The notes under the pieces were generated by a model. The model was not told the origin of the DNA. It did not search any database and was given only the letters and a program-made list of their open reading frames with translations. Shown here one piece after another: positions 1-13,814 of a DNA stretch of 64,000 nt. The translations under genes were made by a program, and so were the position numbers. Each line of letters opens with the position of its first letter. Positions within the stretch are counted from its first letter, which is position 1. This stretch comes from Poronia punctata (Eukaryota > Ascomycota > Sordariomycetes > Xylariales > Xylariaceae). The DNA lies in the NCBI GenBank assembly GCA_022579005.1, contig MU401496.1, forward strand, positions 165,560 through 229,559, read 5' to 3'.

Positions 1-1823
<1,823 letters not shown>

Positions 1824-2325
1824 GATGCGGTGGTTGGAGTGGGAAATGCGGAGATCATCTCGTTGATGAATTCGTTATTTTATGACCAATATCAACAAAG
1901 TCAAACGGGGTTGACTTCATTTACTTGGTCATACTTCTGGCTCATATTACTGTCTCACCGCAAAACAAAATAGGTTGCCTTATTCCCTGAATTTGTGAAG
2001 CACCCTATAATTTGAAACTGCCTCCTGATACCTAAAGCACCTACTTTACCTAGGTACTTACTCACCGAGGTAGACAGTGTTGCGATACCGGTCCCGGCCG
2101 CTTGGGCCCATCCCTCTAACGGCCGTGTCAACAACCTAATCCAATACAAACGGCGACATAGTACCTACCTCTTACTTACTTACCTCCTTGCCAAGTAGTA
2201 TTTAGAAATCGGGGAAATCCGCGATAGGTAAGGTAATACGCATAAAAATACTAAACACGATTACCAACATCCATAAGAAGTCCCAAAAAGAAACATTGTT
2301 ATCCTCGTGGATGTTTTGCTTTATC
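1824..2325. other. Intergenic, no gene seen
   Basis: About 500 bases between the monooxygenase stop and the tRNA. It contains short TACCTA/TACTTAC-type simple motifs that recur across the window. No open frame with coding character. Confidence 0.5.
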
Positions 2326-2397
2326 TGCTGTAGCGGCGAATCGAACGCCGGTCTCAAGCTTGGGAAGCTAGAATGATAACCACTACACTACTACAGC
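2326..2397 (-). tRNA. tRNA-Gly (anticodon CCC)
   Basis: The minus strand folds into a complete intronless tRNA of 72 nt. The 7-bp acceptor stem GCTGTAG/CTACAGC is perfect (2391-2397 with 2327-2333) and the discriminator A is at 2326. The T arm is CGGCG-TTCGATT-CGCCG. The anticodon loop TTCCCAA gives anticodon CCC, which reads GGG glycine codons. The anticodon stem has one T-T mismatch at its second pair (positions 28 and 42); the D stem is short but normal for eukaryotic Gly tRNAs. CCA is not encoded, as expected. Confidence 0.92.
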
Positions 2398-4033
2398 GAT
2401 GTTTCATTTGTTTCTGGAGAGATGGTCGTGTAATACGGAATATGAAGGAAGTTGCTGGATGGTGTTTTTGGTAAGCATGCATGGATGAGGTTTCCCCGCT
2501 GTGTCGGTAGCTATCGTACATCTAGGTAATGTGGCGGTGCTAATCGGTCAGCCACTTCCTGTTAACGCCGATAGTATGGGCTGTGGCGTGGAAAGGTTTC
2601 CCTTGACATCTTCGCTTTGATGTGAGTTGGACCTGCTTAATAGCTTCGAATGGCCAGTGATGGTTTTAGCCGGGTCACAGCCTACCTAATGTTAAGGAAT
2701 AATGATAAGAAGCAAGGATATCCTTAATTGTACTAACATCCGTAGGCCCCCAAATAGGCGAATATAGGACAAGATCCCTAGAAGATTGGGGTTCGCATCC
2801 GCACTTGCCAACCACGACATGAAAGTGGTGGATGGATTTCCTACTAATTCCATCATTACCTTACTCACTGCTTGTAGCCGATGTCAGCCGGCGTTACCTA
2901 CAAGGAGAACGGAGATCCCGTGCTGTCATTTGGCAGTCCATACTGGAAAACACGGCCGAACAGCTCAAGTCTTTACAGATTGGCAAAGTCTTTACTGTAG
3001 TGTAGGTCTACGCCGCGGAGCTCCATTTGCCAAAAACTACCTATCTAGTATACCGTACCCCCGACCGATAACGAATAACACGTGGGTCGATCGTCGTCTT
3101 GTCTAGAAGCGGTATGCAAGGCAGTAATACGCGATGGTTGTACTCACTGGGATTTCAGTTTGAGACTGAAAACCGCTCCGGACGTAACCGAGATTGATCG
3201 TGAGATATAGCAAGTCGGGATTACCCCATAGCACATTACAGCATCGGCCATCCTGTCAAAACAATCTCTAAACGTTACCACGTGGTGTACAATTACTCAT
3301 ACCAAGGCCTTGGGGACTTTACACACAAGGGCGGGGGGCGGCGAACCGGCCGTCATCCTCGGACGTCGACGCCTTATCGGATCAACCGCGTCCAACTATT
3401 GTACCGCTTCCGCAAACCCCGTACTGGTCCCCTCCCTTCGTTCTGTCACAGGATCTGGAGGGGTGACGGTGGCATGTGGCTAAACAAATTAGGCACAAGT
3501 AATTATTTTACTTCCATTGTAGGGCTGGGACAGGCAAAGATGAAACGGATGACAAAGGGGAACTGGCTTTTCTTATGTTTCTCGTCACGGACTGAATCAA
3601 TCACTTTTCCCATCGTACGAGGGTCCTGCTCATTCACATGACAACAGCTATTTATACGGCCGTAGATGGAGTTGAGAATATAGATTCTACAGTAGATGGT
3701 AGGACCATATACCGGAATGTTTTCTTAATGAGGGTTCGGTTTTAGTCCTTGTGGGACAAGGTGAAGCTGTTACCTGGGATGGCGACACAGATAGTCTTCA
3801 TTACCTATATCGGCTTTAGTTGCCAGTACGTCTTCTATACCAGTATGGCCGTAATATCCTTTTTCCCCCCTTGAATTCAAAATGTGGGCGACAATACGAT
3901 ATAAAGCGGCTCAACACCGGTTTCCCGAGTATCAGTCCGGGAACCCATCCATCAAGATACATCAGTTTTCCGAAACTTACCTCCACACACATCCGTCAAA
4001 CATAGCTTCTAGGCTTTCATCACATTAGCGACA
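2398..4033. other. Long intergenic stretch, no gene recognised
   Basis: About 1.6 kb without a supportable gene. Frames of 60-119 codons at 2786-3106 and 3282-3641 lack motifs and flanking splice logic and look like chance. Composition is ordinary, so it is not an obvious RIP-mutated repeat. Confidence 0.4.
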
Positions 4034-4944
4034 ATGATGCGCATCCTCGGAATCATCCTCGCACTCGCATATCTGAGCTGCGCCGACAACGACCTCGAGG
4101 AGGTCATCAGCCTATACACCACCCACAACGCCACCATCATCAAAGCCTCAGCCACTCTCACCCTCCCCGTTGCCCCCGAAGTCATAACGGGTGCTCTAGC
4201 CCTCTGGAGCGGGATCCTGCTAGACAAGGACTTTATCCAAGGCGTATCTGAGAATTCGCCCGACGGCTTGGGTTATTGTACCGGTCTCGGAGGTAACTGG
4301 TGCAATATCCCCTACGCACTAACGCCGAATATCACCTCTGGGGAGCCGATTGTTGCGCCTGCAGGGATGAAAGTCAGGACCGAGTGTAGGATAACCTACC
4401 TTCTACCCTTTAGTCGTACATATATATAAGGTATATCGGTGTATCGAGCTAGCAGCTAATAAAAAAGATGGGCAGATGTGTTTAATCCGGTAACGACAAT
4501 GTGGGATCAAACGATTTTCGTAAACGGCTTTTTGACCTCTAATATTTCTACTAGTGAGAAAAGCATCCACCCTTTTCTGGGGTTTTTTTTTTCGAAAAAG
4601 ATCGAACTGACGTTCAAAACAGGTAAAGGACAGAAAGGCAATGTCTTTTACATTTCCATGGAGTGTGCAGGCGGTATATGTCCACCTGCCCCAGCTCATA
4701 GTGAGAAGCCAGCCCCCTTTTCTCTCTCCCATGTTAAAAAGGCTAACGCCGAACATCGATAGCATGGGAAGATATCTCCATCACGCTGAATAAAGCGAAC
4801 CCGGCTTTCGACCGGGGGTGGAATTGGAGCCACGGCGCGACTGGTGGGAAGATGTCTTCTCCGGATGGTGGGAGGACTTGGTCGCTTTCTACGCTTCATG
4901 TTCCGACTACGCCTATCTCGTTACCTGGTCATACTCGTAGCTAA
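4034..4944 (+). CDS. Small secreted protein, function unknown
   Basis: Three exons, 4034-4385, 4476-4673 and 4763-4944, join in phase to a 243-residue protein. The introns (90 and 89 nt) have canonical GT/AG ends and CTAAT/CTAAC branch-like sites. The N-terminus, MMRILGIILALAYLSCA, is a typical secretion signal. The body has cysteines near residue 85-95 (GYCTGLGGNWCNI) and 126-220 and several N-glycosylation sequons (NAT, NIT, NIS, NWS). The order of a GYC...WC motif, a W-x-QT segment, an ITLNKANPAFDRG segment and a DGGRTWSL segment resembles a family of secreted fungal proteins with a lectin/glucanase-like beta fold. I cannot name the family with certainty. It stands alone between intergenic regions and may be an extracellular or host-associated protein. 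Confidence 0.7.
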
Positions 4945-6062
4945 GGGGGAATGTTCTGGATGGGGTGGTTAAAAGTTGGTTTACCTACACAATTTGCATT
5001 TGTTAGCTTGTGAGGGGTCCAGCCAGATATTGTCAGGAAATACACCTCAACGTGTACTTGACGCTGAAAAAAATGTAATGGGAATATGATAGCTTTGGAA
5101 CGCGCGGGAACATGTCTGATAATGTACGCGTCCTCAACTTTGTCATACATGTAGCAAACTGCCAAACTGGCAAATGCGGAGAAGAGAGAGACTTCCCCGG
5201 ATTTCACAGACCTGGGGTGGAGTAGGAGTTGTACACAGTACAATGTAATATATACTGTACGTGTCATATCATGTCGCGGTAGGAAGTAGCAACTGTATGC
5301 TCGTACACGTAACTGTACGTGTATATGCATCGTACCTAAGGTAAAGTAGGTATCTAGAAGTAAGGAGATTTTCCATTCCCTTATATCTTTGTGGTCAATG
5401 GTAGTCCAATGTTTCCAGGCTCTGGACCTTATATCGCCTGCTTCCCAGTTCCAACGGCACGGGATTAGGGAAAGCAGGCTAACCTGATTCCATGCACGAT
5501 GTATCGGTGTTCCACAGGTCTAACAAATTCCACGTATCAAAAACTTCAACCATCTACGAGTAGGTTACTCGTATGCAAGATCGTTGCCTTCTCCAATTTT
5601 CCGCAAACCCATACACTTGCTACCCCGAAAGCCAGCAAGAGAAAAAAGGTATGCGGGGAAAAGACGTCGGAAATATCACCAAGCTTTCTCGCACCTCATT
5701 ATACCGAACTAACCTAGCCATGCCTTGCTCCGTAATCCGTATCTGCCATGGCATCTTATACCTACAAGGTTAATAGACCCATTATGAGGCTATTAGGCTA
5801 AATGATAAACCCCTGCATCTGGACTGAGTTCCAAGCCCCTGGAAAGGATGTGCGGGTATATGATCCGCTGCTGTGCCGATCTGGGGAATTCGCATAGGAC
5901 ATGGGCCCCCCCATGGGGTTTGTGGGGAGAAAGGTGAAGCGAAATGGAAGGATCATGTGTTATAAGTAAACACACCGGTCTCCCTCACACCTCTTTCCCC
6001 ATTTCAAGGCCAGATTATCTCAACTCACCATCCCCATCGAAAAAGTGTTGCAGGGGGGAAAC
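4945..6062. other. Intergenic, no gene seen
   Basis: About 1.1 kb between the secreted protein and the GH67 gene. It should contain the GH67 promoter; no coding structure or repeat stands out. Confidence 0.45.
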
Positions 6063-8650
6063 ATGCGTGGGCTTTGGTTTCTGGCTTCTCTTAGCCTTAG
6101 CTTCGGCTTAGCTGTTGCAGAAGACGGCTCGCAGGCATGGTTGAGATATGCGCGGTTACCGGAACCCGTGATTAAACACGCCGATGTCCCGTTGCGTATC
6201 ACGGCCTTGAGCAAGGATGAATCGAGTCCCGTGTACACTGCCGGCTTGGAACTGCAAAAAGGGCTCAAGGGGGTTCTAGGGAAGGATGCCGTCATCACTC
6301 ACGGAAAGGGTTGTAAAAGCAAGGACAAACATGGATCGATCCTAGTAGGAACCGTCGAAGCCCATGGCGAGAAAGACATCCCCGAGCTTGACGAAGATGG
6401 CTTCTGGCTCGACACTCGGGGCAAGAATGTCCAAATTCTGGGACAGAATGAAGGCGGCGCGTTATATGGCGCCTTTGAATACCTGTCCATGGTTGCGCAG
6501 GGAAACTTTACGCCAGTTGCATATGCGTCGAGTCCGAGCGCGCCGATCCGCTGGGTTAATCAGTGGGATAACATGGATGGCACGATTGAGCGCGGATACG
6601 CCGGCCTATCGATATTCTTCAAAGACGGCGGTGTCGTGAGGAACATGACGCGCGTGGCCGAATACGCCCGACTGCTAGCATCCATCCGCGTCAACGCCGT
6701 CGTAGTGAATAACGTCAATGCCAATGCTACCCTATTGAGCGATGCGAATCTGGAAGGTCTGGGTCGTATCGCCGATGCCATGAGGCCATGGGGCGTGCAG
6801 GTGGGCATATCTCTCAACTTCGCCTCGCCGCAGACCTTTGGCGGTCTATCGACCTTTGACCCGCTGGACGAGTCCGTAATATCGTGGTGGACCGACATCA
6901 CAAACAAGATATACAAGCACGTACCAGACATGGCCGGCTACCTCGTCAAAGCCAACAGCGAGGGTCAGCCCGGTCCGCTCACATATAACCGCACCCTAGC
7001 CGAAGGAGCCAATCTCTTCGCCCGCGCCATCAAGCCGCACGGCGGTATCGTCATGTTCCGCGCTTTTGTATACGACAGCAAGAACCTGCGGGAAGAAAAC
7101 TGGAAAGACGACCGGGCAAACGCTGCCGTGGATTTCTTCCGCGATCTAGACGGTCATTTCGACGATAATGTCGTCGTGCAGGTGAAATACGGACCTATCG
7201 ATTTCCAGGTGCGCGAGCCTGTTTCGCCGCTCTTTGCCCATCTGAGAGACACGGCTTCGGTTATGGAATTGCAGGTTACGCAGGAGTATATGGGCCAGCA
7301 GTGCCATCTTGTCTATCTCCCGCCCTTGTGGAAGACGATATTGGATTTTGATTTACGTGTTGACGATGAGAGGGCTCTTGTGGGAAGCGATATCCTCACC
7401 GGCAAGACGTTTAACAAGTCGTTGTCTGGTTATGCGGCTGTCGTGAACGTGGGACTTAACGCCACGTGGCTTGGTACGCATCTCGCCATGTCGAATCTGT
7501 ACGCTTATGGCCGGTTGGCCTGGGATCCTACTGCGGATGAGGTTTCCATCTTGGAAGATTGGACGCGTCTTACATTCGGTCTGGATAAGAACGTCATCGA
7601 TACTATCACGGAGCTGTCGATGGAATCGTGGCCTGCGTATGAAAACTACACGGGCAATCTCGGCATGCAGACGCTGACAGACATTACATACAACCACTAC
7701 GGCCCCAACCCGCAGTAAGTGACACACCCCCCCTTTTCAACCTCGCCCAGCGACGCGAAGTTGCTAACAATCATGATCCAGATCAATGGACAACAACCCC
7801 TGGGGCCAATGGACCCGCGTCGACACCAACGGCATCGGCATGGACCGCACCGTATCCAACGGCACCGGTTACTCTGGCCAGTACCCGGCCTCGGTCGCCT
7901 CACAATACGAAGCCATACACTCCACCCCCGACGACTTACTCCTCTGGTTCCACCACGTCCCCTGGACACACGTCCTAAAAACCGGCCAAACCGTGATCCA
8001 ACACGTCTATAACGCCCATTACCACGGTGCCGCAACGGCCTCATCCTTCCCCTCCCGATGGCAGACCCTCGCCCCTTACATGGATAAACAACGATTCGAA
8101 GAGATGTTATTCCGACTCGAATACCAAGCCGGCCACGCCATCGTCTGGCGCGACAACATCGCCCAATTCTACCACAACGTAACCGGGATCCAAGATTCCG
8201 AAACACGAGTCCTAAACCATCCCTGGCGCATCGAGGCAGAAGACATGGACAAACTCCACAATTACAAAATCACAGCCGTCAACCCCTTCCAAGCCGCGTC
8301 CAATTTCCACGTCGTCCAAACGACCGATAACTCGACCGCCGCATACGTCGAGACGAAAATCCCTTATCCGACGGGTCTATACGATGTCGCGGTCGCTTAT
8401 TACGATTTATACGAAGGCGAGGCCCACTACGAGGCTTTCATCAACGGAGAAAGTCTGGGAAGTTGGAAGGGCGATTTGGAACATAGGTTGGGATATACGC
8501 TTACCAGGGGAATTGATGCCCATTCGGCTACGAGGGTCACGTTTAAAGGGGTCAGGATCGAAAAGGGGGATATCTTGAGGATTGAGACGGTACCTCATGG
8601 GAGGGAGACGGCGCCTTTGGATTATGTGGCTTTCTTGCCCGAGGGGGTTG

Positions 8651-8658
<8 letters not shown>
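6063..8658 (+). CDS. aguA: Alpha-glucuronidase, glycoside hydrolase family 67
   Basis: Secreted GH67 alpha-glucuronidase that removes 4-O-methyl-glucuronic acid from the ends of xylo-oligosaccharides during hemicellulose breakdown. Exons 6063-7714 and 7782-8658 give 842 residues, the normal family length. The start is the ATG at 6063; the upstream in-frame codons have no ATG and the signal peptide MRGLWFLASLSLSFGLAVA begins here. The intron (67 nt, 7715-7781) joins NPQ to SMDNNPWGQW. Catalytic positions fit the family: general acid E300 in KANSEGQPGP, and D380 (KYGPIDFQ) and E408 (QVTQEYMGQ), with the 28-residue spacing of the known D/E pair. There are many N-glycosylation sites. The C-terminal domain from about residue 720 forms the family's dimer-contact region. 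Expression is probably xylan-responsive, but I did not identify an operator. Indicates a plant-biomass degrader. Confidence 0.96.

Positions 8659-8679
<21 letters not shown>
8654..8679 (+). repeat. GATT microsatellite at the aguA stop codon
   Basis: Tandem GATT units begin inside the last codons of the alpha-glucuronidase and run into its 3' UTR, so slippage could shift the stop by a few residues. Confidence 0.8.
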
Positions 8680-8681
<2 letters not shown>

Positions 8682-9191
8682 CCTAATGAGAGATTGGGTA
8701 AGGGGATGGATGGTGTGAACAAATGAAAAATTGAAAAGAAATCAGGAGATGGAGTACATCTAGGAGCAGGTTATGAAGTAATAAAATAACGTCACTCCTG
8801 AGTCCTCACAAATAAGTACAAAGTATGGATGAATGAGTCTTGCTTGACATCTAATCATCTACGTAACCATAGGTAGGTAATTAACAGATACCCCGTACTT
8901 TAGTTACGATCTGACACATTCCAACCCATTTTCGTTTTGCTTAATATCTATATCTATAGCCCCTTTGAATAATAGAGCGAGTCTGTCTACCTAGGAGGTA
9001 TCTATCTTGATATCTCGTACCTAACCTATTGATATCTGATCAAGAATAGAAAATCTGTAAAAGCCCCGTCAAAAAAATATAAAGCAAGATCGATCCCAAC
9101 TTCCCCCCAGGTCCAAGAAATTCTTCCGCCAAAGCAACACCTTGGGTACCTACCTATTCAAACCCCCTAACCTAATCCCAACCCCAATTAA
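8659..9191. other. Convergent intergenic region
   Basis: 533 bases between the 3' ends of aguA (+) and the DNA methyltransferase (-). AT-leaning with short TACCTA motifs; probably both 3' UTRs. Confidence 0.5.
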
Positions 9192-12100
9192 TTAATCCTC
9201 TCCAACCCGACACTTCTTAGCAAGAGTCTCAATATACAAAGACGACGGTGATAATGATCTCTTCCCTTGAATTTCACAAAACGTATCAGGAACAGGGTCA
9301 GGATCAAGAGGAAGCACAGCAGCTAAATCCGAGCCAACAACATCCACATGCACCTCTTCCACGTCCACATGCATCTTTTCCACATGTATATTTCCCACAT
9401 CCACGTCAATTTTGGCATTTTCATCGAAAAGACTGCCCAACCAAGCTTCCCTGATGGCTAAGCCGAGAACCTGGGCAACGTGTCTGCAGACACTGTTCCC
9501 GATAATCTTCCACTGGTCCGCCGCAGTGCCGACAAGGACATCGGTATCCAGGAAGCCTTGGGCGCGACGGACTTCCAGGATTGTTAGAGGTCTGTTCTGG
9601 GCCCAGTGGTTGATGCGGCCTGTTCGTCCGTCGGTTGGTGAACAGCGGGTTGCGATAGTGCCGACGAGCTTTTTGGGGTGTACCCTACCCCATGCTTTGG
9701 AGTGTTTCATTGTTCGCTGTTGGGTTTTTTCCGGGAATAAGAGTCTTTCTGAGGACGTCATTAGCCCGCCGTACCATGCCTGGCTGAAGTTTAAGCCGTA
9801 GGGTTGGGTGGGGATCTGGAAGAGTTGTTTGCGGATCCTGCATGTGTAGCCTATGCTGAGGCGGTGGTCGGGATATCCGATGCAGTAGTCTGCTTTGGAG
9901 TCTTGGATGTTGGGGAGGTCGCCAACAGCGTCGCGTATGGGGACGAAGGTGAATGGAGTGGGCACTCGCTTGCGACTGTCAAAGGGTCGGCCGCAGGACA
10001 TGACGCCTAACTTTTGGAGGGGGATGTCTTCTGGATGGGAATGGGACTGGGATGTAGAATTAGTTTGGGATAATCTTGCCGCAGTACGGAAAGCCAAGTC
10101 AAGATGTGGAAGATATAAATAATGAGTGAGACCAAGTTAGACCAACCACCACTTACCGGCGTGGGAGCTTTTGGAGTCCGCAGTCCAGGGGCAGTAAAGG
10201 CAAGAAATACTCGAGTTCGATTCTGCGATGATCCAAATGACCATGCATCGAGGAACATGACCTGTACTTGATAGCCCAACCCAACAAGGGCGCAAACGAG
10301 CTGGGAAAAAACGCAAGAATCGCGAAAGCCACTACTATTCACCATCCGGGGCACATTTTCCAGCAAGCCGTACAAGGGGCGATAGAAATCGACGAAAGAA
10401 GCAAAGGAGGCGACGAGTGACTGATTCTTCCGCTGATGGGGCGACGTCTTGTCTATGGTCAAAGAAGAGAAACCGGGGCACGGAGACCCGGCCGATATAA
10501 ACTGGACATCTCCCGGGGCCGGCACTTTATCGACCCCTTTTAACCCGAGGCGGAGGAGATCGTCGACCGAGCCTAGGAATGGTGTCGGTGTGTTATCAGA
10601 GGGGCTATTGGCCATGTATGTATGTATCGCACCCTCCCAGATGTCGTTGGTCCAATGCATCTCCACCGCACCGCTCTCCTCTATTCCTCTGCCAAAATTC
10701 CCGCCACCACAGAATAGATCCAGTCCGCGTAACTTTTGTGTCTTGTGGTCTTGGCCGACATCGTATCCTTGACGGAATGACCCAAGACGCGTTGGTTCCA
10801 GAGGACGATATTGGATGACACCATCGATTTCGAACTCTTCGTGTGTAATAAAGAAGGCATCGCCAGTTCCGTTACGGTTATAAGGCGGAGGAATATCCTC
10901 ACCCACACAAAAACTTCTGACAAGACACCGTCGATCGATTCTCTTAGAAGCCGTCTCGACTAGTTGGTGCGAATATACGAGTTCATTGGGAGGGGCGGAC
11001 CGAGCATCCTTGTCAACTTCCCTCCTTCGCAACAGTCGGCGCAATCGCACTAATTCTTTCTTGTTCTCTGTAAATAAAGACTCTACGATAAACGTGTCCA
11101 ACCTCGACGACTGCGTCTGCGTGTGGGCCAACACAGTATCGCCCACACGATACCGGATTTCGTTTGTAGGGCTTTGAGAGAAGGCTGTCTCGTCGCCACA
11201 TTTCAAGTGTTCCTCCCGTAGCGAAGCCCAGCGGCAATCGCTGGCAACATACGTCTGGCGGACAAAGTACTCGGCCGAGGTTGAAGGGGTGCCGAAAAAC
11301 TCGACTTCGTGCACGGCAAGTATCTGGTCCCCTTTAACTTTTGCCGTTTGGTGATGGCATGTACAATTGTCGGAGAGAAATAATTCATTATCCCACGGAT
11401 ACTTCATCACCGAACAAGGAGTGTCGACCGGTTGATATAACCACAGGACATCAAATGAGGTTTGTCTGTCAGATCTTCTATGAACCTTTTGGACAAGGCC
11501 AAACCAGAGATAGTCTCCTTGGTAGTGGTTCGATGGTTCGCGCTTCCATTTGGTATCGGTGAGTGCACCGTCTGGTTCAGTGGATATCACATCACCCGGT
11601 TGGATACTTGCCACGAGGGCAGCATGGTCTGTCTCGTTATGCTTTGGACTACGAAAACTCTTGGAGAACGATTGGTTTTCTTGCAAGAATTGTGCCTGCT
11701 TCACATTGGCAGTAGCACAAGCCTCAGTCGACTCGAGGAGGTTTCCAAAAACCATGTGTGAGAACAAATTGTGAATATAGGGGGTTACGACCGTGTTTGG
11801 CTCCGTATTTCCACCGGGCGATTTTGTATCTTCTTGTGAGCTTATCAGGTTTGGGCGATAGTAGTCGAGCGTCTTTATCTCCCCCCACAGATGATGCCAT
11901 TTGGTTATATTCGGGTCTAGGCCGTGGGCTTCTCTCCATATGTAATCCACGTTTGCAATGATTGCCCCTCGAAAATCATTTCCACCATTGGCAGAGTACC
12001 AACGTTTGAACGTATCGTCAGTGCCATGTTGAGATTGGCACCATAAGCCGAAGAGTGACCTGAAATCTTCAAGACGCACGCGTGTGTCTTGAATCCGGTC

Positions 12101-12871
12101 CTGACCCTGATCTTGGTCCCGACGATACTCGCAATAGTCGATGACGTGTTTGGCCAAATCAGCTATCCACATGAAAGGCGTATGATATCTTCGATACTCC
12201 GGGGCCGGCGATAGTAACTTGTAGTATACCGTTCTGTCCCACTTCAGCTCATTCAATTTCGACAGTATCCAGATTTGGTCGCCAACTGTATGATTCGATT
12301 CCCCGTAGTTGCCAACCGGTAGCTTCTCGAACGGGACCCTGCGGACGAAGAACTGCTTATCACCATGTCGTAGGATGCCGTCAAAATACATGCAGGGCAC
12401 CCGCGAAAGGTGTTGGAGTGGCCTTAGTTCATTGCTAAAATTGTACATATCGACGTATATCGAAAAGTTGTCGAGTTCCAGCTCGTAATAGTCATCAGGC
12501 TCCTTAGACCCAACAGACTCGAGAAGGGTAGCGACGGCACGCCATTCACGCTCTTCCGGGGCCGGAGGTTCAAACCCCTCGAAAAGAGATTTCGGTTCTG
12601 CGAGGGTGGAAACCGGCAGGTCGACGGTGACTCTCCTGGATAGTTTTCCGGGGCTCGGCGTGTTGACACCCTGAAGACCACAGTCATCTGGGTTTGACGA
12701 GTATTCTGTATCAGAAGTATCGGTGAATTGGTCAAGGTCCACGCCGTCCTCGTCAAGCCACAGTTGAGGTGCCGACTCATTTTTAAAAACCATCCCAGCA
12801 CCAAGTTTCGTAAAAGTCATAATCTCGGGCCCCAGAGACATTGGGGTCGACGTGCTAGATGGCGTCTCCAT
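9192..12871 (-). CDS. dim-2: DIM-2-like DNA cytosine-5 methyltransferase
   Basis: Nuclear C5-cytosine methyltransferase of the fungal DIM-2 type, the enzyme that in Neurospora methylates RIP-mutated DNA. Exons 12871-10157 and 10046-9192 join across a 110-nt intron to 1189 residues. The start is METPSSTS at 12871; the codons upstream in frame carry no ATG. Reading N to C: acidic region, a BAH-like segment at about 575-655, then the catalytic domain with motif I GLDLFCGGGNFGRG (about 715-728), motif IV AGSPCPGFS with the catalytic Cys798, motif VI LLENV (about 835-839), motif VIII SQNRTRVF (about 882), motif IX RRAQGF (about 1064) and motif X IIGNSV (about 1086). Motif IV reads PCP rather than the usual PCQ; I believe this matches DIM-2 proteins, and together with the length and BAH segment it favours DIM-2 over RID. 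The protein appears intact, suggesting active methylation of repeats in this genome. Confidence 0.92.
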
Positions 12872-13814
12872 GCTGGAAAGGACTTGCCAGAAAATATTGG
12901 TGACCAAAATTACAATGACTTCATCCCATGATCCAGTCGAAGGCCCAGAAAATTTGTGATGAGAAGTCGTAACAAGGCACCGACTTTACGTAGGTATCTT
13001 CAATAACAGGATTGGATTTGAGTTGTTGAGTAAAAGGAAAGTCCGTCGAGATGCATAGTCTCATTTAAACTTTTGAGTGCCCGTTCACCTCTTACTGAGT
13101 GAGGACTCCATCAATGAGAGCGAAGATGTGTGTGCCATGAAGGTAACCGGTATTGAGAAAGGGCTGAAGCGTTTGTAAACCCCTAGCGGCACACCGTCCA
13201 TCAACGGTGATAATGCTACACGTAGGTATTGCATCGTGTAGGTATATTGAAATCCTCCGAGTCCTCGGGATGTGAAAGAAACAATAGTGACGAAAATGGA
13301 AAGTGGGTCCCTTGGGATACCACGCTTGAGCAATTGGCCAATAACTGGACATGACGACGCGCTTGTGGAGATGGGGTTCGAGTCGTGTCTCTAGAGAGAG
13401 CTGTTTTGGCTTTCGGAGATAAACCTGATGAGGTCTTGGGGAAGAGTATTGAGACCAAAAGGAATGTTGTCAGTTTTGCATTGAGTTATTACCCTAGGTA
13501 CGACTAGTAGCTACTACCTAGCATGATGAGGGATTATGGGGTGTGCTTGCCATGCCGGTACGACGTTCCTGACGCATTGTACCACCTGTAACTCGGTGAT
13601 GGGCTGGCAGTTGCGACTCCGAGCACTTGGTCCCTGCGCAAGTAACAACGGCACTTACTCTGCCAACTACAGTACCTATCCAAAGTTCCTGACAGACACT
13701 TTCAATATTTTGCCATCTTACTTCCTTCTTCGTCGTCCATGGTTGTTTTACTTTCATTACATCTACACAACCGCTGACTCATGAAAGAGAAAATCACTGA
13801 TCTGAAAGGCCTTT
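12872..13814. other. Intergenic, includes the methyltransferase promoter
   Basis: About 0.9 kb with no supportable gene. Short overlapping open frames on the minus strand at 13085-13757 have no family features. Confidence 0.45.

Noticed and set aside
7697..8206. Arg-rich 169-codon frame antisense to aguA
   Set aside because: Shadow of the second GH67 exon; composition is typical of antisense to GC-rich coding sequence.
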